Notes under the pieces: generated by a model | Told to the model about the DNA's origin: nothing | What the model saw: the letters and a program-made list of their open reading frames with translations, nothing else | Databases searched by the model: none | Shown here: in pieces, positions 12,636-25,075 of the stretch | Numbering within the stretch: the stretch's first letter is position 1 | Layout: every line of letters begins with the position of its first letter | Translations under genes and position numbers: made by a program | Origin: Ilex aquifolium | Taxonomy: Eukaryota > Streptophyta > Magnoliopsida > Aquifoliales > Aquifoliaceae | Assembly (NCBI GenBank): GCA_951799425.1 | Contig: OX637392.1 | Span: 34,680,093-34,744,092 of the forward strand | Length of the DNA stretch: 64,000 nucleotides | Reading direction: 5' to 3'

Positions 12636-12783
12636 CGTTCGAACGTCATTGGCGTTCGAACGTCATTGGCGTTCGAACGTTCGTCACTCCCAGTACTTTT
12701 GTTTTTCCATCAGACAAAGAGTACTGGAATGCACTTTCGTTCGAACGTTTATTCACGTTCGAACGTCGATTCACGTTCGAACG
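12636..12783. repeat. Cluster of six CGTTCGAACG palindromes
   Basis: Six perfect copies of CGTTCGAACG start at 12636, 12653, 12670, 12738, 12756 and 12774. The cluster occupies the position directly upstream of the LTR's TATA box that, in the related LTR at 57035-59356, is occupied by CTACCGGTAG copies. Flanks on both sides are alignable between the two LTRs. Confidence 0.9.
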
Positions 12784-13306
12784 GAATTCCTGTTTCTGCT
12801 GCAACTTCCAGTGAAGTTTTGGCCTATTTAGAGATTGATTTGCAAAATTTTCGTGAAATACACTTTTGTAGCCCTAGATGTCTACTATCTACTGTAAAAA
12901 TTTTGGATCAATTGGAAATCAGGATAAAGAGTTATGATCAAAATACTAGGAAGTGTCCAAAATCCTTTCTACCCAAGTTTTCTCTTAAATGTGCTTCCAT
13001 TCCAAAAATCTTCCTAACTTCCAATATACCTCATATTACCTCTCCCAAGGTTGTTCGACCTTCCGGATTCAATGGACACCTTATTTTGACCTAAAAATAT
13101 TTAGAAATTCATCTAATCACCCTTTCCAAGTTTAAACGCCTTTGAAACTCAAACTTCCCAATCAATATGCATCTCTAGCATTTCTCTTACTATTGCAACC
13201 TATATAGTTCATTCTTACATCATTACACATATCCACATTTTTACTACAATTATTTACTATATATCTATATACATATATAAAAGAAAATGCGGGGTGTTAC
13301 AATTTA

Positions 13307-13680
13307 CCAATAAATCCTAAAGTATGCCCAACAAAGCATCAAAAATCTTTTTTTCATATACCAAAAGCATAGTAAATAGAAAAAGAGAAAATTATTTAAA
13401 ATGCATGAACCTAGGATATAAGATGTAATGCATGACTATGCACCTAGGTCCACACTCTCACCTCACGTACCTTTTAGGTGACTAAACCTCTTTGGTAGCT
13501 CTTGGGACTTCCAACTTAGTTGAGATGGTGAGCTTCTTAAGGTACTCACATGTCTACAACACTTTTTTTCCTCTTAGTATAGCTCAAAAAATGGGTGGAT
13601 TACTCTTTCTCTTAATTTCACCTTTTGAAGTTTCTCTCCAGGGAGGGTGAGCCTATTAAATCCATGAACTCTTCCTCATC
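13307..13680 (-). mobile_element. SIRE-like copia internal region, continued
   Basis: Continuation of the internal region interrupted by the solo LTR B, between its right target duplication and the gag remnant. No intact frame. Confidence 0.4.
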
Positions 13681-14371
13681 TTCTTGAGAGGAAATATTCT
13701 CACTCGTTGTCAACTCGGAGTCACTTTCTCTCCTCTCTATGGACAAATATTTCTTCTTCCGATTAGAACATTCCCAAGTCACATGTCCAAACCCTTTACA
13801 CTTGTAGTATTTAGGTCCTTGCCCTTCTTTATTTCCCCCCTTATTTTCTCCCCCTTCTTTGGTAAATTTAGGTCTACTTGACTTTCCTTTTGACCCTAAG
13901 GACTTAACTCCTCTGGTCTTGATATACTTCTTAAACTTTCTAGCAAATTCGTCTTGGTTCTATTTTCCCAAACAAGGTGACTTGGATTTATCTTCTTCTT
14001 CATATTGAGCTTAATATCATGCCCCTCAATTTTTTAGGCAATTGGAGATTCATCTCATAAGTCAAAATCAACTCAACTAGGTCTACTATTGACACCATCT
14101 CCAAATTGACTCTGGTTTCTAAGATCGTCACCTTAGCATGAAACCTCTTTGGTAAAGATCTAAACATTTTCTATTTGATCGCAGAGCCATCATACTTTGT
14201 ATCCAATGCAAAGGATGAATTTACAGTATAGCTCAATCTAGCATACAAATTGCTAAAATTTTCAACCTCAAAGTCTCGAACTGTGAGGTGTACCTTGAAA
14301 TAAAATATGTACCAAAGGTGTTCCTTCGTAGGAAACTTGTAAAATGTCTCATGCCTATTTGGAAGTATCAT
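13681..14371 (-). pseudogene. Degenerate SIRE-like copia gag
   Basis: Minus-strand reading gives a broken Gag: a stretch FPKRFHAKVT-like (SLPKRFHAKVTILE, about 14115-14160), TYEMNLQLPKK, and a zinc knuckle KCKGFGHVTWEC (13765-13815) followed by SNRKK. The first knuckle cysteine is replaced by tyrosine (YYKC instead of CX2C), and there are in-frame stops. Gag packages element RNA in cytoplasmic particles; this copy cannot do so. The type of knuckle and the preceding motif are those of SIRE/Maximus-type copia elements. Confidence 0.65.
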
Positions 14372-14389
14372 AACTGGAGATTGCTTGAT

Positions 14390-14785
14390 TGGTTTTCCCT
14401 AATCTCAAAACATGATCCCAGATTGTGTGTATATGGCTTATACGAGTTGGTGAGTGTCACTCTCTCTCGGGTTCAAATGCAAGAAATGGGGAAAATCGTG
14501 TGTGTGAACAAAAAAGTGTGCGTGTGTGCAAAAGTGCTCCCCAAGCGTAGAGAGACTTGCAAGGTCGTGTTTTACTTGGAATGTGCATTCCAAGGTCGTC
14601 TCCTCAGAGAAGGAAATGTCAAATGCTTTGAAGGGTGATTTGTGAAGGAAATGAAAATTGGGAAAATCTTGTAATTGGTGTTTTGGAGAGTTTTGTTTTA
14701 AGAAATATGCAACAAAACATGGTCGGCTAATCCATAGAGGTCATTCCAATTGGAATGCCAAATCGACTCAATTCATTCAACCAAT
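14390..14785 (+). mobile_element. Athila-type LTR (family E), left part before G insertion
   Basis: Matches the minus-strand LTR at 28073-30135: shared phrases GTGAGTGTCA, AAAGTGCTCCCCAAGCGTAG and GGTCGTCTCCTCAG, the last typical of Athila leader regions. The copy lacks U3 and TATA (5' truncated at about 14390). It is interrupted at 14785 by a gypsy element and resumes at 23341. Confidence 0.65.
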
Positions 14786-15557
14786 TGTCACACCCCATCC
14801 CAAGAGACCTATTTGGTATCCCGAAAATGGAAGTATAACTCGACACGTGATAATACCTGTGTCTGTAATACAAGAAATCATTTAAAACCAATAATACCAA
14901 CCAATAATCTCATAAAAGAGATAAACCATAAAACTCTATGACAGAGTATACAGCTCTGTAACTAAAAAAAATGCAAATAATTAGGGAATTCAACGCTTAC
15001 ATATACAAGGAAACAGACATTCTTGTACAATATGTACACAATCTGAGGAGAACGTCAAAATCAAAGTGTTTTCAACTCATTTTGAAATCTCATAATCACT
15101 GACAATATAAAAACATAATAAATAGTCCACATGTGCTATGAGCCACAACAACTTTTAAGCAATGTCAGGCTATCAACAACATTTAAGCAATGTTAGGTTA
15201 TCTACAACATTTAAGCAATGTCAGGCTGTCTCACGACAACTGCGCAGTGTCCAAATCAACAACATGTAGACCATGTCAGGCTATCAACAACTCTAGCACA
15301 ATTGATACTACTCAAATTACAAGCTTTTGAACAAAATATATTTGATCTATTATTTGCTCAACTCAACATAAATCAAGTCATCAAGTCATCAAAATATCAT
15401 TTCACATAGTGAAACAAGTCATAGTAGTCATATACTTTTATTTTCAATTATTATGAAGTAGTACACTTTACCTGTCACCGCCAACCAACACATCACTCAT
15501 GTTTATGCTCGATCCCTAGGTAGAACTGATGTAGTAGCCTCTGACCCAAATACTATC
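14786..15557 (-). mobile_element. 3' LTR of element G, truncated
   Basis: Aligns with 20704-21440 over its whole length (CAACAACATTTAAGC repeats, TCGATCCCTAGGT, GATGTAGTAGCCTC). It stops at about 15557, where chromovirus integrase sequence begins; the remaining 1.9 kb of LTR and the polypurine tract are missing. Confidence 0.75.
15147..15290. repeat. About 32-bp tandem repeat in LTR G
   Basis: Several copies of CAACAACATTTAAGCAATGT with AGGCTATC spacers. The same array, with small changes, is in the other LTR of the element at about 21040-21190. Confidence 0.7.
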
Positions 15558-16752
15558 GGAGTGGGATGAAGAGACACGTCGGAGATTTTGTTAGTCGATG
15601 TCTCACGTGTCAACAGGTCAAGGCTGAGCACCAGAGACCAACAGGGTTGCTCCAGCCTTTGGAGGTGGCTGAGTGGAAGTGGGAGCACGTCACGATGGAT
15701 TTTGTGACCCACTTGCCACAAACATCGCGAGGGCATGACGCGGTGTGGGTGATAGTGGACCGGCTTACAAAGTTGACACACTTTTTGGTGGTGCGGATGA
15801 CCTTCACACTGGAGGAATTCTGCAGGTTGTATATACGGGAGATTGTTCGGTTGCATGGGGTGCCTGTATCTATAGTATCGGATCGGGATCCCAAGTTCAC
15901 AACTCATTTTTGGGAGAGTTTCCAGCAAGTCATGGGGACACAATTGATGATGGGCACATCCTTTCATCCCCAGACAGACGTTCAATCGGAGAGGACCATC
16001 CATACATTAGAGGACCTGCTACGGGCATGTGTCCTAGATCTCAAGGGTAGCTGAGAAGAACATTTACCCTTAGTGGAGTTCGCCTACAACAACAGTTATT
16101 AGGCGAGCATACAGATGGCACCCTATGAGGCACTTTATGGGAGGCCGTGCCGTTCTCCGATTTGTTGGACAGAGGTTGGAGAGAGACCCTCTACGGGTCC
16201 GGAATTGGTTAGAGACACCTCGGAGAAGGTGGACTTGATACGGAAGCGTCTTATCACAGCTCAGAATCGGCAGAAGAGCTATGTTGAGAGACGACGGCAA
16301 CCTCTGGAGTTTGAGGTGGGAGATCATGTCTTCTTGAAGGTAATGCCTAAGGGAGGAGTGATTAGGTTCGACAAGCGGGGAAAGCTGTCGTCGAGGTATA
16401 TCGGGTCCTTCGAGATACTTGAGAGGGTTGGCACAATTGCTTACCAGTTGGCGTTGCCGCCAAATTTATCGGGTGTTCATGCGGTGTTTCATGTCTCTAT
16501 ACTCCAGAAATATACTCCAGATCCGACACATGTGGTGGATTGGGGTGAGTTGATTGTTGATGCGGATGAGACCTTTGAGGAGGGACCGGTGCGTATCACG
16601 GATAGCCAGGAGCAGGTTTTACGAGGCAAGACCGTGAGCTAGTGAAGGTGCTGTGGCAGCACCGAGGAGTGGAGGAGGCGACATGGGAGCGTGAGGACAC
16701 TATACGTATCAGTTATCCTTTCTTATTCAAGGATGGAGGTACATTCTTATAG
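15558..16752 (+). pseudogene. Chromovirus integrase and chromodomain fragment
   Basis: 3' end of a Ty3/gypsy pol. The frame begins at the integrase zinc motif (GMKRHVGDFVSRCLTCQQVK), then the catalytic core with MDFVTHLP and VSDRDPKFT, then APYEALYGRPCRSP. An SRYIGSFEIL module follows, and finally a chromodomain (LVKVLWQHRGVEEATWE). Integrase inserts the element's cDNA; the chromodomain steers insertion to marked chromatin. Stops at 16052 (TGA) and 16098 (TAG) and a frameshift near 16635 inactivate it. Everything 5' of the integrase zinc finger is lost. A purine tract and LTR follow directly. Confidence 0.85.
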
Positions 16753-16833
16753 TCATTTAGTATTATATGATTGTTGCATATGCATGTGGTTGTATGTGTA
16801 TGAATGTGTGAATTTCGGGGACGAAATTCTTTT

Positions 16834-16846
16834 AAGGGGGGAAAAA
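16834..16846 (+). promoter_or_regulatory. Polypurine tract of chromovirus A
   Basis: AAGGGGGGAAAAA directly before the LTR start TGTAAAACACGGG: the primer for plus-strand DNA synthesis. Confidence 0.8.
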
Positions 16847-18969
16847 TGTAAAACACGGGAAAATTTGAACTTTTTATAAAAAAAGGCAAAACGATAATTT
16901 GTCACTACGGTGCGGGTTTAGAACCATTATTTTTCTAGAGCTCGGATGACAAAATGGACCTCATCGTTGGATTCGTCTCGCGAAATCTAGTTACCCAGAC
17001 AAATTTCGTCGAATTCTGAGATAGTCGAATTTTTCACGTTTTACGAGGTGGTCGGATCTTGGGTGACCCCAAAAACGAAATTTTTATTAAAATTTTGAAA
17101 GTTGAAAAATAATTTAAATAAAGTTCATATAAAATATTTTGAGCTTAAACCGGTACAAAATTTAATCGTTTCGGGGCGAAAACAGACCCGGGAAAGGGGG
17201 AGCGTGTGGCACGACGTGGGCCAAACTTTAAAATTATAAATAGGAGGCAAAATATCTGATTTTTGGGGAGAACACTCTGCTGGTTCTTCTGGTTTCTCAC
17301 GTTGGAGTTGAAGAGAGGAAAAAAAGAGAAAACTTCTACATTCTCTTTACGATCTACGGAGTTCTAGCAGTCGAATCCACTCGGGCCAAGAACGAAAGTT
17401 GTTCTTCTCGTCAAGGGCTACGCCTACGTACCAAAAAAAGCTGATTTCACCAAAGTTTCCGAGACGGGAATTTGGGAAATCAAGAGTTTTGGACTTGGGT
17501 GATATTCTTGAAGGTTTTACCGTTGATTTTACGCTTCAAGAGGTAGGGTTTCATCCTAATTAGGTTTATTCTCAACCTAGAATGTTTATATGGAATGGGT
17601 GGGTAGGTTAGATAATTTTAACACTTGCCTATGGTGATGAGATTGGAGAAATGGGTATGAAAAATAAGTAGAATAAATTTCTTCTTGAATTGGGTATGTG
17701 AGATTAACCTAATGCGATTCTTGAGTTATGTGAATTGTGGGCATGTTATGTGTTTATGTTATGCCTTGATGAATTTAGTGTGTTGATAGCATGATTATGT
17801 GATAACACACTTTTGTAAATTGTGTTGTAGGAATTGTTGATATATATACATACTTGTGATATATTGGCATTGATGGGTTATGGAAATTATGTGCTTGGAT
17901 ATAATTGCCCATGGAATGTGTTGAAATAGTTCATTTGTCATTTATAGTATATTGAACATGATTGTTGTATTGCAAATGTACATTACATTGCATTATGCAC
18001 GGAGACATCACATTCATGAACATTGAGCATGAGTGGGGGTGTGTATGCATGGTTGTAATCAAACACCACATATGGTGAATGATGGGTGGGCTCAAAAAAG
18101 TTGGATTGAAGATCCGACTGAGTTGCACGGTTTGCATGGTAAATAGGGTCGGGGTTAGAAAGAAGGGCTAGAAAATCCCTCGGGTGCAAGACTCGGTAGT
18201 TGGGGTACGCACTCCCTAGGTTCGGTCCATAAAGTGTGTGGGTGTACGCGGAACCCTCGGTGGAAGTCCATAAATTTCATGTGGGTTGGGTTACCCTTGG
18301 TGTAAGTCCATAAATACCCACCCCAAGAAAGACTCGGAGATTTTAAAATGGTCATTGGATGTACAACATCTATGACGGGGCTTGGAATGTCCGGTTTTAA
18401 ATACATGACATGTCATGTGTTGTGGGAGCCAGTGAGGGCTCGGATTGAAGTTGCATGAGTGAGTCTCATCTCATTTCATGGCATGACATAGCAAATTCCA
18501 ACATTTAGTTGCATATTCTTAATTGGAATTGTTGTGGATGGTTGATTGTTGCATGTGAACATTTCATATGCATCTAGGTCGGGGAGTAGCCTCTTTAGGA
18601 GATATCCTATTGAGCGTGGTTCACTCTTTATGGGAAAATATTTCAGGTGTGGGTTCACACAGACGGATGGCTCCCGATTCGAGTCTCAAGGGTGAAGAAG
18701 GCCGACTTGTGGCTTTTATGACTCATTTTGTATAACTTTTGTAAAAACCTCATTTTGGCATGTAAATATAAAAAAATTGTAATCAAACTCATATAGACTG
18801 TTTTAATGAAAAAAAAATTGCATGTGGTTATAAGTTTACTTATAAATGGACCCGGTGTGGTCAATGTAGTATACTTGCACAGGTTGTGTTTTGGGTAAAG
18901 CTCCCCGTACAAAGGAGACTCTGCCCGAATTTTGTTAAATTAAGGATCCCTGATTTTTGGGGCGTCACA
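16847..18969 (+). mobile_element. 3' LTR of chromovirus A fragment
   Basis: Starts TGTAAAACACGGGAAAATTT and ends TTTTTGGGGCGTCACA. It shares its start, TATAAATAG box (17235) and end with the solo LTR at 8593-11232, but has no ACCGGT cluster in the corresponding 3' part (18700-18900). The matching 5' LTR is missing. Confidence 0.8.
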
Positions 18970-20110
18970 ATACACAAATATAACATCAACGAATATAGTA
19001 ACATATGAATCTAGTAAAATTGAGATACCCAATTTAGTCAATCCATAAAACAAATGTAGCATTTGTCACCCTCAATGACATCACCAAAAATACAAAATGG
19101 CCATCCCAGTTTGACAAACTATTTTCACAACATACCGCTTACTTCTTTTAAATAAGGATAACCTAACATAAGATCAATCTTACTAAATATTATAGCTCCT
19201 CACAACTGATCAAATAAACCATCTTTGTTGCTTATTGCTACCTTATTCAGTCGGTAATAACCAATGTAACATTTCATAATCTCATCATTTTCTTTACAAA
19301 CATGACATGAGCACCCCATGATAAATTATAAGGTTGAATAAATCCTCGGTCTAAAATATCTCAATTGAATTCCCAATTCCTCTTGCTCAGCACGAACCAT
19401 GATGTATGAAGTAATAAATATAAGTGAAGTACTCAAAAACTACTAACCCATAAACTCTACCACTCTTCAATGATAGTTTAGGCAACTCTTATTAGAATAC
19501 ATCTGAAAATACTCAAACCACAAATATATATCTTAACTGTATATTTCCCTCTTTAGTGTCCACCACATAAGTTAAGTACCCCAGCTTATCTTTGCCAGAG
19601 TACACTAAGCATTTGAAATTTCCTTTCTCGATCACCAAAAAAATCATATTTCATTTGGTAGGTGAAATATCATCTCATTTCTAAAAAAACCATAATAGCA
19701 TGTTATTTTAGCAACAATCATCTCAAGAATCATATCAACATCTAAGATATCCAGAGACATAAAATCAATAGATAAATCTCTAACTTCCATATTCAACACA
19801 CAACCTCTATCTATAGTCTCTATTAACATTATCCCTCCTACTAAAGTAGCAACAAATAAATTAGTATACAACAATGTCAATGACCAGTCCAATTGTATGT
19901 TATACAACGACTATGTGAATCTTAGGTATATCAAAACCCATGCAATCTTGACCAGAATTGGAGAATGTACTCGTGACAACCTCAGTAGTAGCTTGAGTAT
20001 CCTATCAAGTCATAGCAAATATGCTACATACAATAGTATTGGTAGTTTTTCTCCCAAAACCAATGTTACCGGTAATAATACCAACACTACTCTTTGCACT
20101 ACCCACTAAA
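18970..20110 (-). pseudogene. Degenerate gypsy protease and reverse transcriptase (element G)
   Basis: Minus-strand reading gives scattered but ordered pol motifs. A protease C-terminal region lies at about 19650-19900 (DILDVDMILEMIV, matching the family's FDVILGMDWL stretch). Then, at about 19130-19400, comes reverse transcriptase LDRGFIQPYNLSWGAHVMFV, a decayed YRLNKVAISNK and GLFDQL..GAIIFSKIDL. Many stops and frameshifts; catalytic YVDD, RNase H and integrase are absent. Orientation agrees with the primer site at 20687. Confidence 0.65.
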
Positions 20111-20686
20111 CATGTAAATAAATCAAGATACGCACCAACCAAAGGGACTTAAACATAGAAAACCTTGATTCGATTGAGGAAACTCTTGTATTAAATAAGA
20201 CAACATCCCATACCACTGACACACAAAGATGTCAAACTTCTATCTTCTTCAAATCCTTTACTCTCATGACTGAAAATTTTCTTTATTATATGTCACTCAA
20301 AATATCTTTTTCAATTAGTCTAGTGACATTTTCAACAACTCTTTTCATCAACCTCAATTGCTCATGTGCAACATTAAATTCACAATATATATTCTACGGT
20401 CTATTTGACCTTGTGGCACAGCTAAACCAGATGGAACAAATTATAATCCTTCAACAACATAGGGTAGTTTTTATTGCACTAAATCAATAAGAAAGTGCCA
20501 ATATATCAGTAAGAAAGTGCTAATATATAAAATAATATAGTGATGCATGACCACAACCTATAATCACTAGTCATTTTGATACTTGACTAACAACTGATAC
20601 ACCAATTCCACAAACTCAACAACATACATCTTACGGTCCACTACAGACACTAGACCACGACATGTCTACAGAATCTATAAACACTA
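20111..20686 (-). other. Presumed gag and leader region of element G, unreadable
   Basis: Lies between the protease remnant and the primer site, where gag belongs, but no zinc knuckle or Gag core can be read in any frame. Confidence 0.3.
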
Positions 20687-20698
20687 GCTCTGATACCA
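20687..20698 (-). promoter_or_regulatory. Primer binding site, initiator Met tRNA (element G)
   Basis: Minus-strand TGGTATCAGAGC, complementary to the 3' end of plant initiator methionine tRNA, 5 bp inside the 5' LTR. Confidence 0.85.
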
Positions 20699-20703
20699 AA
20701 AAC

Positions 20704-23340
20704 TGTCACACCCTATTTGGTATCCCAAATATGGAATTATAACTCGACACATGATAATACTTGCGTCTGTAATATGAGGAATCATTTAAAACCAATAATA
20801 CCAACCAATAATCTCATAAAAGAGATAAACCATTCAACTCTATGATAGAGTACACAACTCTGTAACTCAATATAACACAAAAAATTAGGGAATTCATCCC
20901 TTACATCAACAAGGAAACGAACATTCTTGTACAATATGTACACAATTGAGGAGAACGTCAAAATCAAAATGTTTTCAACTCACTTTGAAATCTCATAATC
21001 GCTGACAATATAACAACATAATAAATAGTCCACATGTGCTATGAGTCAACAACATTTAAGCAATGTCAGGCTATCAACAACATTTAAGCAATGTTAAGCT
21101 ATCGACAACATTTAAGCAATGTCAAGCTATCTCACGACAACTGCGCAGTGTCCAAATAAAAAACATGTAAGCCATGTCATGCTATCAACAACTCTAGCAC
21201 AGTTGATATTACTCAAATCACAAGCTTTTGAACAAAATATATTTGATCCATTATTTGCTCAACTAAACATAAATCAAGTCATCAAAACATCATTTCACAC
21301 CGTGAAATAACTCATAGTAGTCATATACTTTTATTTCCAATTATTATGAAGCAATACACTTCACCTGTCACCGCCAACCAACACAACACTTAGGTTTATG
21401 CTCGATCCCTAGGTGGAACCGATGTAGTAGCCTCCAACCCTAACAATTTGCATATGCACAAATGCAAATAAGCATCGACTTAAAAATAACTTAATTTATG
21501 CCAATAAATGCATATGAATATGCTTCCTTACGTTTTGTATTCACCACAACTTTACTTCAGTACCCAAGTCCGGAGACCAACTAGCCACTCAAGCGTTTAC
21601 AGACTCAATGAGTACCCTTTACAACCTTAAACAAGAATGTAAACCCTTTTTGCCACTCAATCTATGTGAAATTAAAATTTTTTGAAAAGGATTCCGCAAT
21701 CTCATTTTATATCGTCAAAATCATTGTTTCAGACCACTGTGTATTACCACACTCAAAACCATAATTCAGATCTGTGATTTCCAGCCCAAATTCAAAAATC
21801 CAATCATAAGTTTTAAAATATGCTAAAAATTCATATATAATGTAAGACATGATTTCAAAATGAATTTGAAAAGCTTCGACTGATTCGGAATTGAGAAACC
21901 CTACCCTACGATGGTTTTTGATCTGGAACAAACAAAAATAAAAAGATATTATTTTTCAATGAAATTTCATACACATACTCAATTTATTGACCTAAGGATG
22001 AATATAAAATTTATTTTCCAAAAATCACCCAAAAATTGGGTCGAATTGGCCCCAGGGGACAAAAAAGCCATTTTACTCCTCATTTTTATCCGACCGTTAA
22101 GGAACTTTTGGCACTGCCCAGAGGTCGATCAGACATTGGACGCGCCCTCACACGCTGTCGGGGTGTCCAGGGTCTCTTGTCCAACTTCATCTTCTTCCTC
22201 TAGCTTTTGAATCTCATTTCTTCACATTTTTACATGATTCAAAAGCTTAAATTATACTTCTCCACACCTATTTTGACATAAAAGTGTTGGTTTGCATCAA
22301 AATTTCTTTCAGTTTTCCAAAAATTGAGTCAAAGTAGGCTTAAGAGTCATAAAAATAGGTTGACTCTAACATGATTTTTCAGTCAATGAACCAACTTTGG
22401 ACGCCCATAACTCCATCGTTTCTCAAGATTTTTCAGTGATTCAACAGCCTAAATTGCTCTCCTAAAAACCTAGTTTTAAACCATATAAACCAAACCCCTC
22501 AAAGTTCCCTCAAACTCCACGAATTTGTGGTCAAAATTAGCTCAAAAATTGATTTTCAAAACAAGCCAGACCTGCAACTGACCATTTGACCCCTCAAACA
22601 ACCTTTGAATCCAATTATGAGGCCGGAAATGGATTCCTTGGGTCCAAATTAGCTAGACTCAAGCCCCTTTTCAAAACTTAATCAATTTTATCAAAAATCA
22701 AAAATTTAAAATTCAAACCCATGAGGGTTTCTTCATCCCACCACCACACACCATGGAAACCTGTAAAACCACCTTCAATCGTCATAAAAAACACCCAGAA
22801 ATCATTTACAAACCACAATTCAAGCTAAAACAAAACCAAAACTCAAACCCATTTCTATATCAACTAAAATTTGAAAATTTGAAAATGAAAATTGATTCTC
22901 AAACAGTGATCAAAATAGGTTTTAAGAATCATTAATGGACTCCTAGAACCCTAATTAGTCTAGAAACTTGCCCCTTGATACTCGAGTAAGCCTCGCCCAA
23001 AATTTGCTCCTCACACCTTCTCTTTCTCTCTCTAACTTCTCTATTTAGTTTCTCTCTCTTCCCACTAATTCTACCTGATCCACACACTTAGCAGAGCCCT
23101 TCAGTAGCCTCGCAATCCTTCTAGAGGGTTGCAGAGTGATAGGGAGCCTCCTGGTGTAGTCAGGTAGCAGCTTGGAAGGAAATGCCATGCAATGACATTT
23201 TCGTAAATACCTCAAATCCAATTTTTTTTAATTTTAATTTAATTTTTTTTATAATTACATACATATTAAAAGATACACTATAAATATAGTTTCCTAATTT
23301 TTTATATCCACGTACTATGCATGTATGCTCGGGTTTCACA
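20704..23340 (-). mobile_element. 5' LTR of element G
   Basis: On the minus strand it begins TGTGAAACCCGAGCATAC at 23340 and ends AGGGTGTGACA at 20704, with the primer site just beyond. Its right boundary is confirmed by the CCAAT duplication. Confidence 0.8.
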
Positions 23341-24664
23341 CCAATGGTGTCTCGGTGTTTGATTGATTCGTAGGAAGTGAGGGACTAATGTGGATGTGTT
23401 GGGCAAAAGTATACCCTGTGACATGTTTGTGGTGTATCAAGAGCCCACAACCACATCCGTACTCAACTTAATCAAACCAAACACTTTACACAACGAGGAA
23501 GAATGAAAGAGAGTCGATTCACATATCCAAGAGGAAATTCTCATTGGATTAGCCAATTAAAAGTCTAGTTACTCATAGTAAAGGCAAGAACAAACATAGT
23601 GTAAAGAGACATGGTAATGAAATGAAGCATGAAACTTGTATTGATGCAATAAAAGGTTTAGACTACAAGAGTAAAGTCATTCATGCCTAATTTACAAAAC
23701 TTGAAGAGAAAAATACCCAATTGTAGAAACGGAAATGTAGAAATACTTAACTAAGCTTGATTACAACTTAAATAAAAGAGTTTAGAGTGAAAGACGGAAA
23801 GACGGAAAGATTACAAGTAAAATAAAACTTACTACAATGAAAATGGTGAAGGAAATGTTAAAACCCAACTTTCTTTCTCTAAAACTTCATCTTCAACCTT
23901 AGAGCTTCTCACTCTAAAAACATGTAAAAACTGAATAATGGTGTAAGACTCTTCGTTTTCGTCCATACCCTCCTCCTTAGCCTGTGTGAACTGAATTCCA
24001 ATGAGTGGGGAAAGGTTGGACACTTCCACAAGCAAGTTTAGTCCAAGCATGGTCTTCACATGCTTCATCAACCACCCCTCTTATCTCTCTTTCTTCTTTC
24101 CAATCTTAATTTAGGGGTTAGGAGAGCATTATAGAGTGTCAAATATGTCAGTGTATGATTTGGATGAAAAGAGGTGAGCCCCCAGAGTAGGTGGAGTCGT
24201 GTAAATAGGTGTCTGGCAAATCTGGGCAAAACCTAGTGGTAGAACGTAAGAAAACCTACCGGTAGATTTTTTCCAGTAAGATTTTCTACCGGTAGGTTTT
24301 TGCATGGTTGAGGTAGAAGAATTCCAGTAGCATTTTCTACCGGTAGATTTTGAATCTTCTACCGGTAGGTTTTGATTGACTTCTACTGGTATATTTTGGT
24401 TAACTTCTATCGGTAGGTTTTGTCCTGCTTTGGGATTTTCTTGGTTCCTTGAGGTCCCGAGCCATCCGTTAAGCATTCCCTTATTCCCCATTGTCTTTGA
24501 GCACTTTATCAGAGGCTTTATTATACACGACCTTACCTGCTCTTTACCTATAATCACACGAATCTCCATCAATAGTGAATTTGAAAGCATTTTCCCCAAT
24601 TTTCACCACAAAACAAGTAATATGGGTGCAAAAGAGATACATGTTATGTAATATTCTACACTCA
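23341..24664 (+). mobile_element. Athila-type LTR (family E), right part after G insertion
   Basis: Continues the LTR begun at 14390. It matches, in opposite orientation, 28073-29110 and 54586-55882 (conserved GATTGATTCGTAGGAA, GATTAGCCAATTAAA-like and TGTAATATTC blocks). It ends TGTAATATTCTACACTCA. It contains the palindrome cluster at 24228-24420. Confidence 0.6.
24228..24420. repeat. CTACCGGTAG cluster in family E LTR
   Basis: Four perfect CTACCGGTAG copies (24256, 24286, 24337, 24359) with decayed copies CTACTGGTAT and CTATCGGTAG near 24380-24415. The lead-in GCAAATCTGGGCA is directly upstream (about 24208-24220), as at the clusters at 10798 and 57546. Confidence 0.85.
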
Positions 24665-25062
24665 TCAGAGATCCTCCGAAACTTGATAGGTGTCATGGTA
24701 TTGAATAACACATTCAAGCCTTTCGAGCTCCACCTTGTAGACTCACACTTAGTTTTTGATCAAGTCTTTAGGGATTTTGGTCCAACAATTGGCTCACCAC
24801 TTTCCACCAGAGTAGTGATCGTCGAAGGGGTCCATCCCTCTAGCACATACAAACACACTCGCTCATCCAGCGATTTTAGAAATGCCCTCATTCAAACTTT
24901 TCAATATGAAAATTTTGTACAATCAAAGAGTGGCGGTCGTGCTATCGAACCTCCTCCTTAATAACCCATCAGTAGTTATAGTAGATATCAAATCACAAAA
25001 ACTAGATCAGATAGACAAATATAAAATGAGTGCCTACACTGATTGCAATTCAAGGAAAACCT
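24665..25062 (-). other. Leader of copia element F3, no clear gene
   Basis: Lies inside the primer site of the copia LTR at 25076 and abuts the Athila-type LTR end at 24664. No Gag motif is visible, so I treat it as 5' leader sequence of the minus-strand element, cut at the junction. Confidence 0.3.
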
Positions 25063-25073
25063 CGCTTATACCA
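25063..25073 (-). promoter_or_regulatory. Degenerate primer binding site of copia LTR F3
   Basis: Minus-strand TGGTATAAGCG, two changes from the initiator-Met tRNA match TGGTATCAGAG, a few bases inside the LTR end CCTACA. Confidence 0.5.
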
Positions 25074-25075
25074 AT

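Larger units (their letters stand above)
8459..13301 (-). mobile_element. Solo LTR of chromovirus family B, minus, holding a nested solo LTR
   Basis: Ends are TGTAACACCCC at 8459 and GGGGTGTTACA at 13301, flanked by the 5-bp target duplication ATTTA (8454-8458, 13302-13306). Read on the minus strand it matches the chromovirus LTR at 57035-59356: the first 150 bp, the block with CCAAAATCCTTT, the TATA box and the last 130 bp are all shared. Own length is about 2.2 kb once the inserted 8593-11232 LTR is removed. No internal region accompanies it, so it is a recombination product of a full element. Confidence 0.85.
14786..23340 (-). mobile_element. Ty3/gypsy element G (minus), degenerate, with duplication CCAAT
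   Basis: Both outer ends carry the same 5-bp duplication CCAAT (14781-14785, 23341-23345) inside a split Athila-type LTR. Terminal sequences are TGTCACACCCC on the left and GGGTTTCACA on the right. The 5' LTR (20704-23340), primer site and pol remnants are minus strand. The left LTR is truncated, and a truncated chromovirus lies between it and the pol remnant. Confidence 0.8.

Noticed and set aside
24575-24961. 128-codon plus-strand frame
   Set aside because: Opposite to the copia element it lies in, crosses the Athila LTR end at 24664, and has no recognisable domain.
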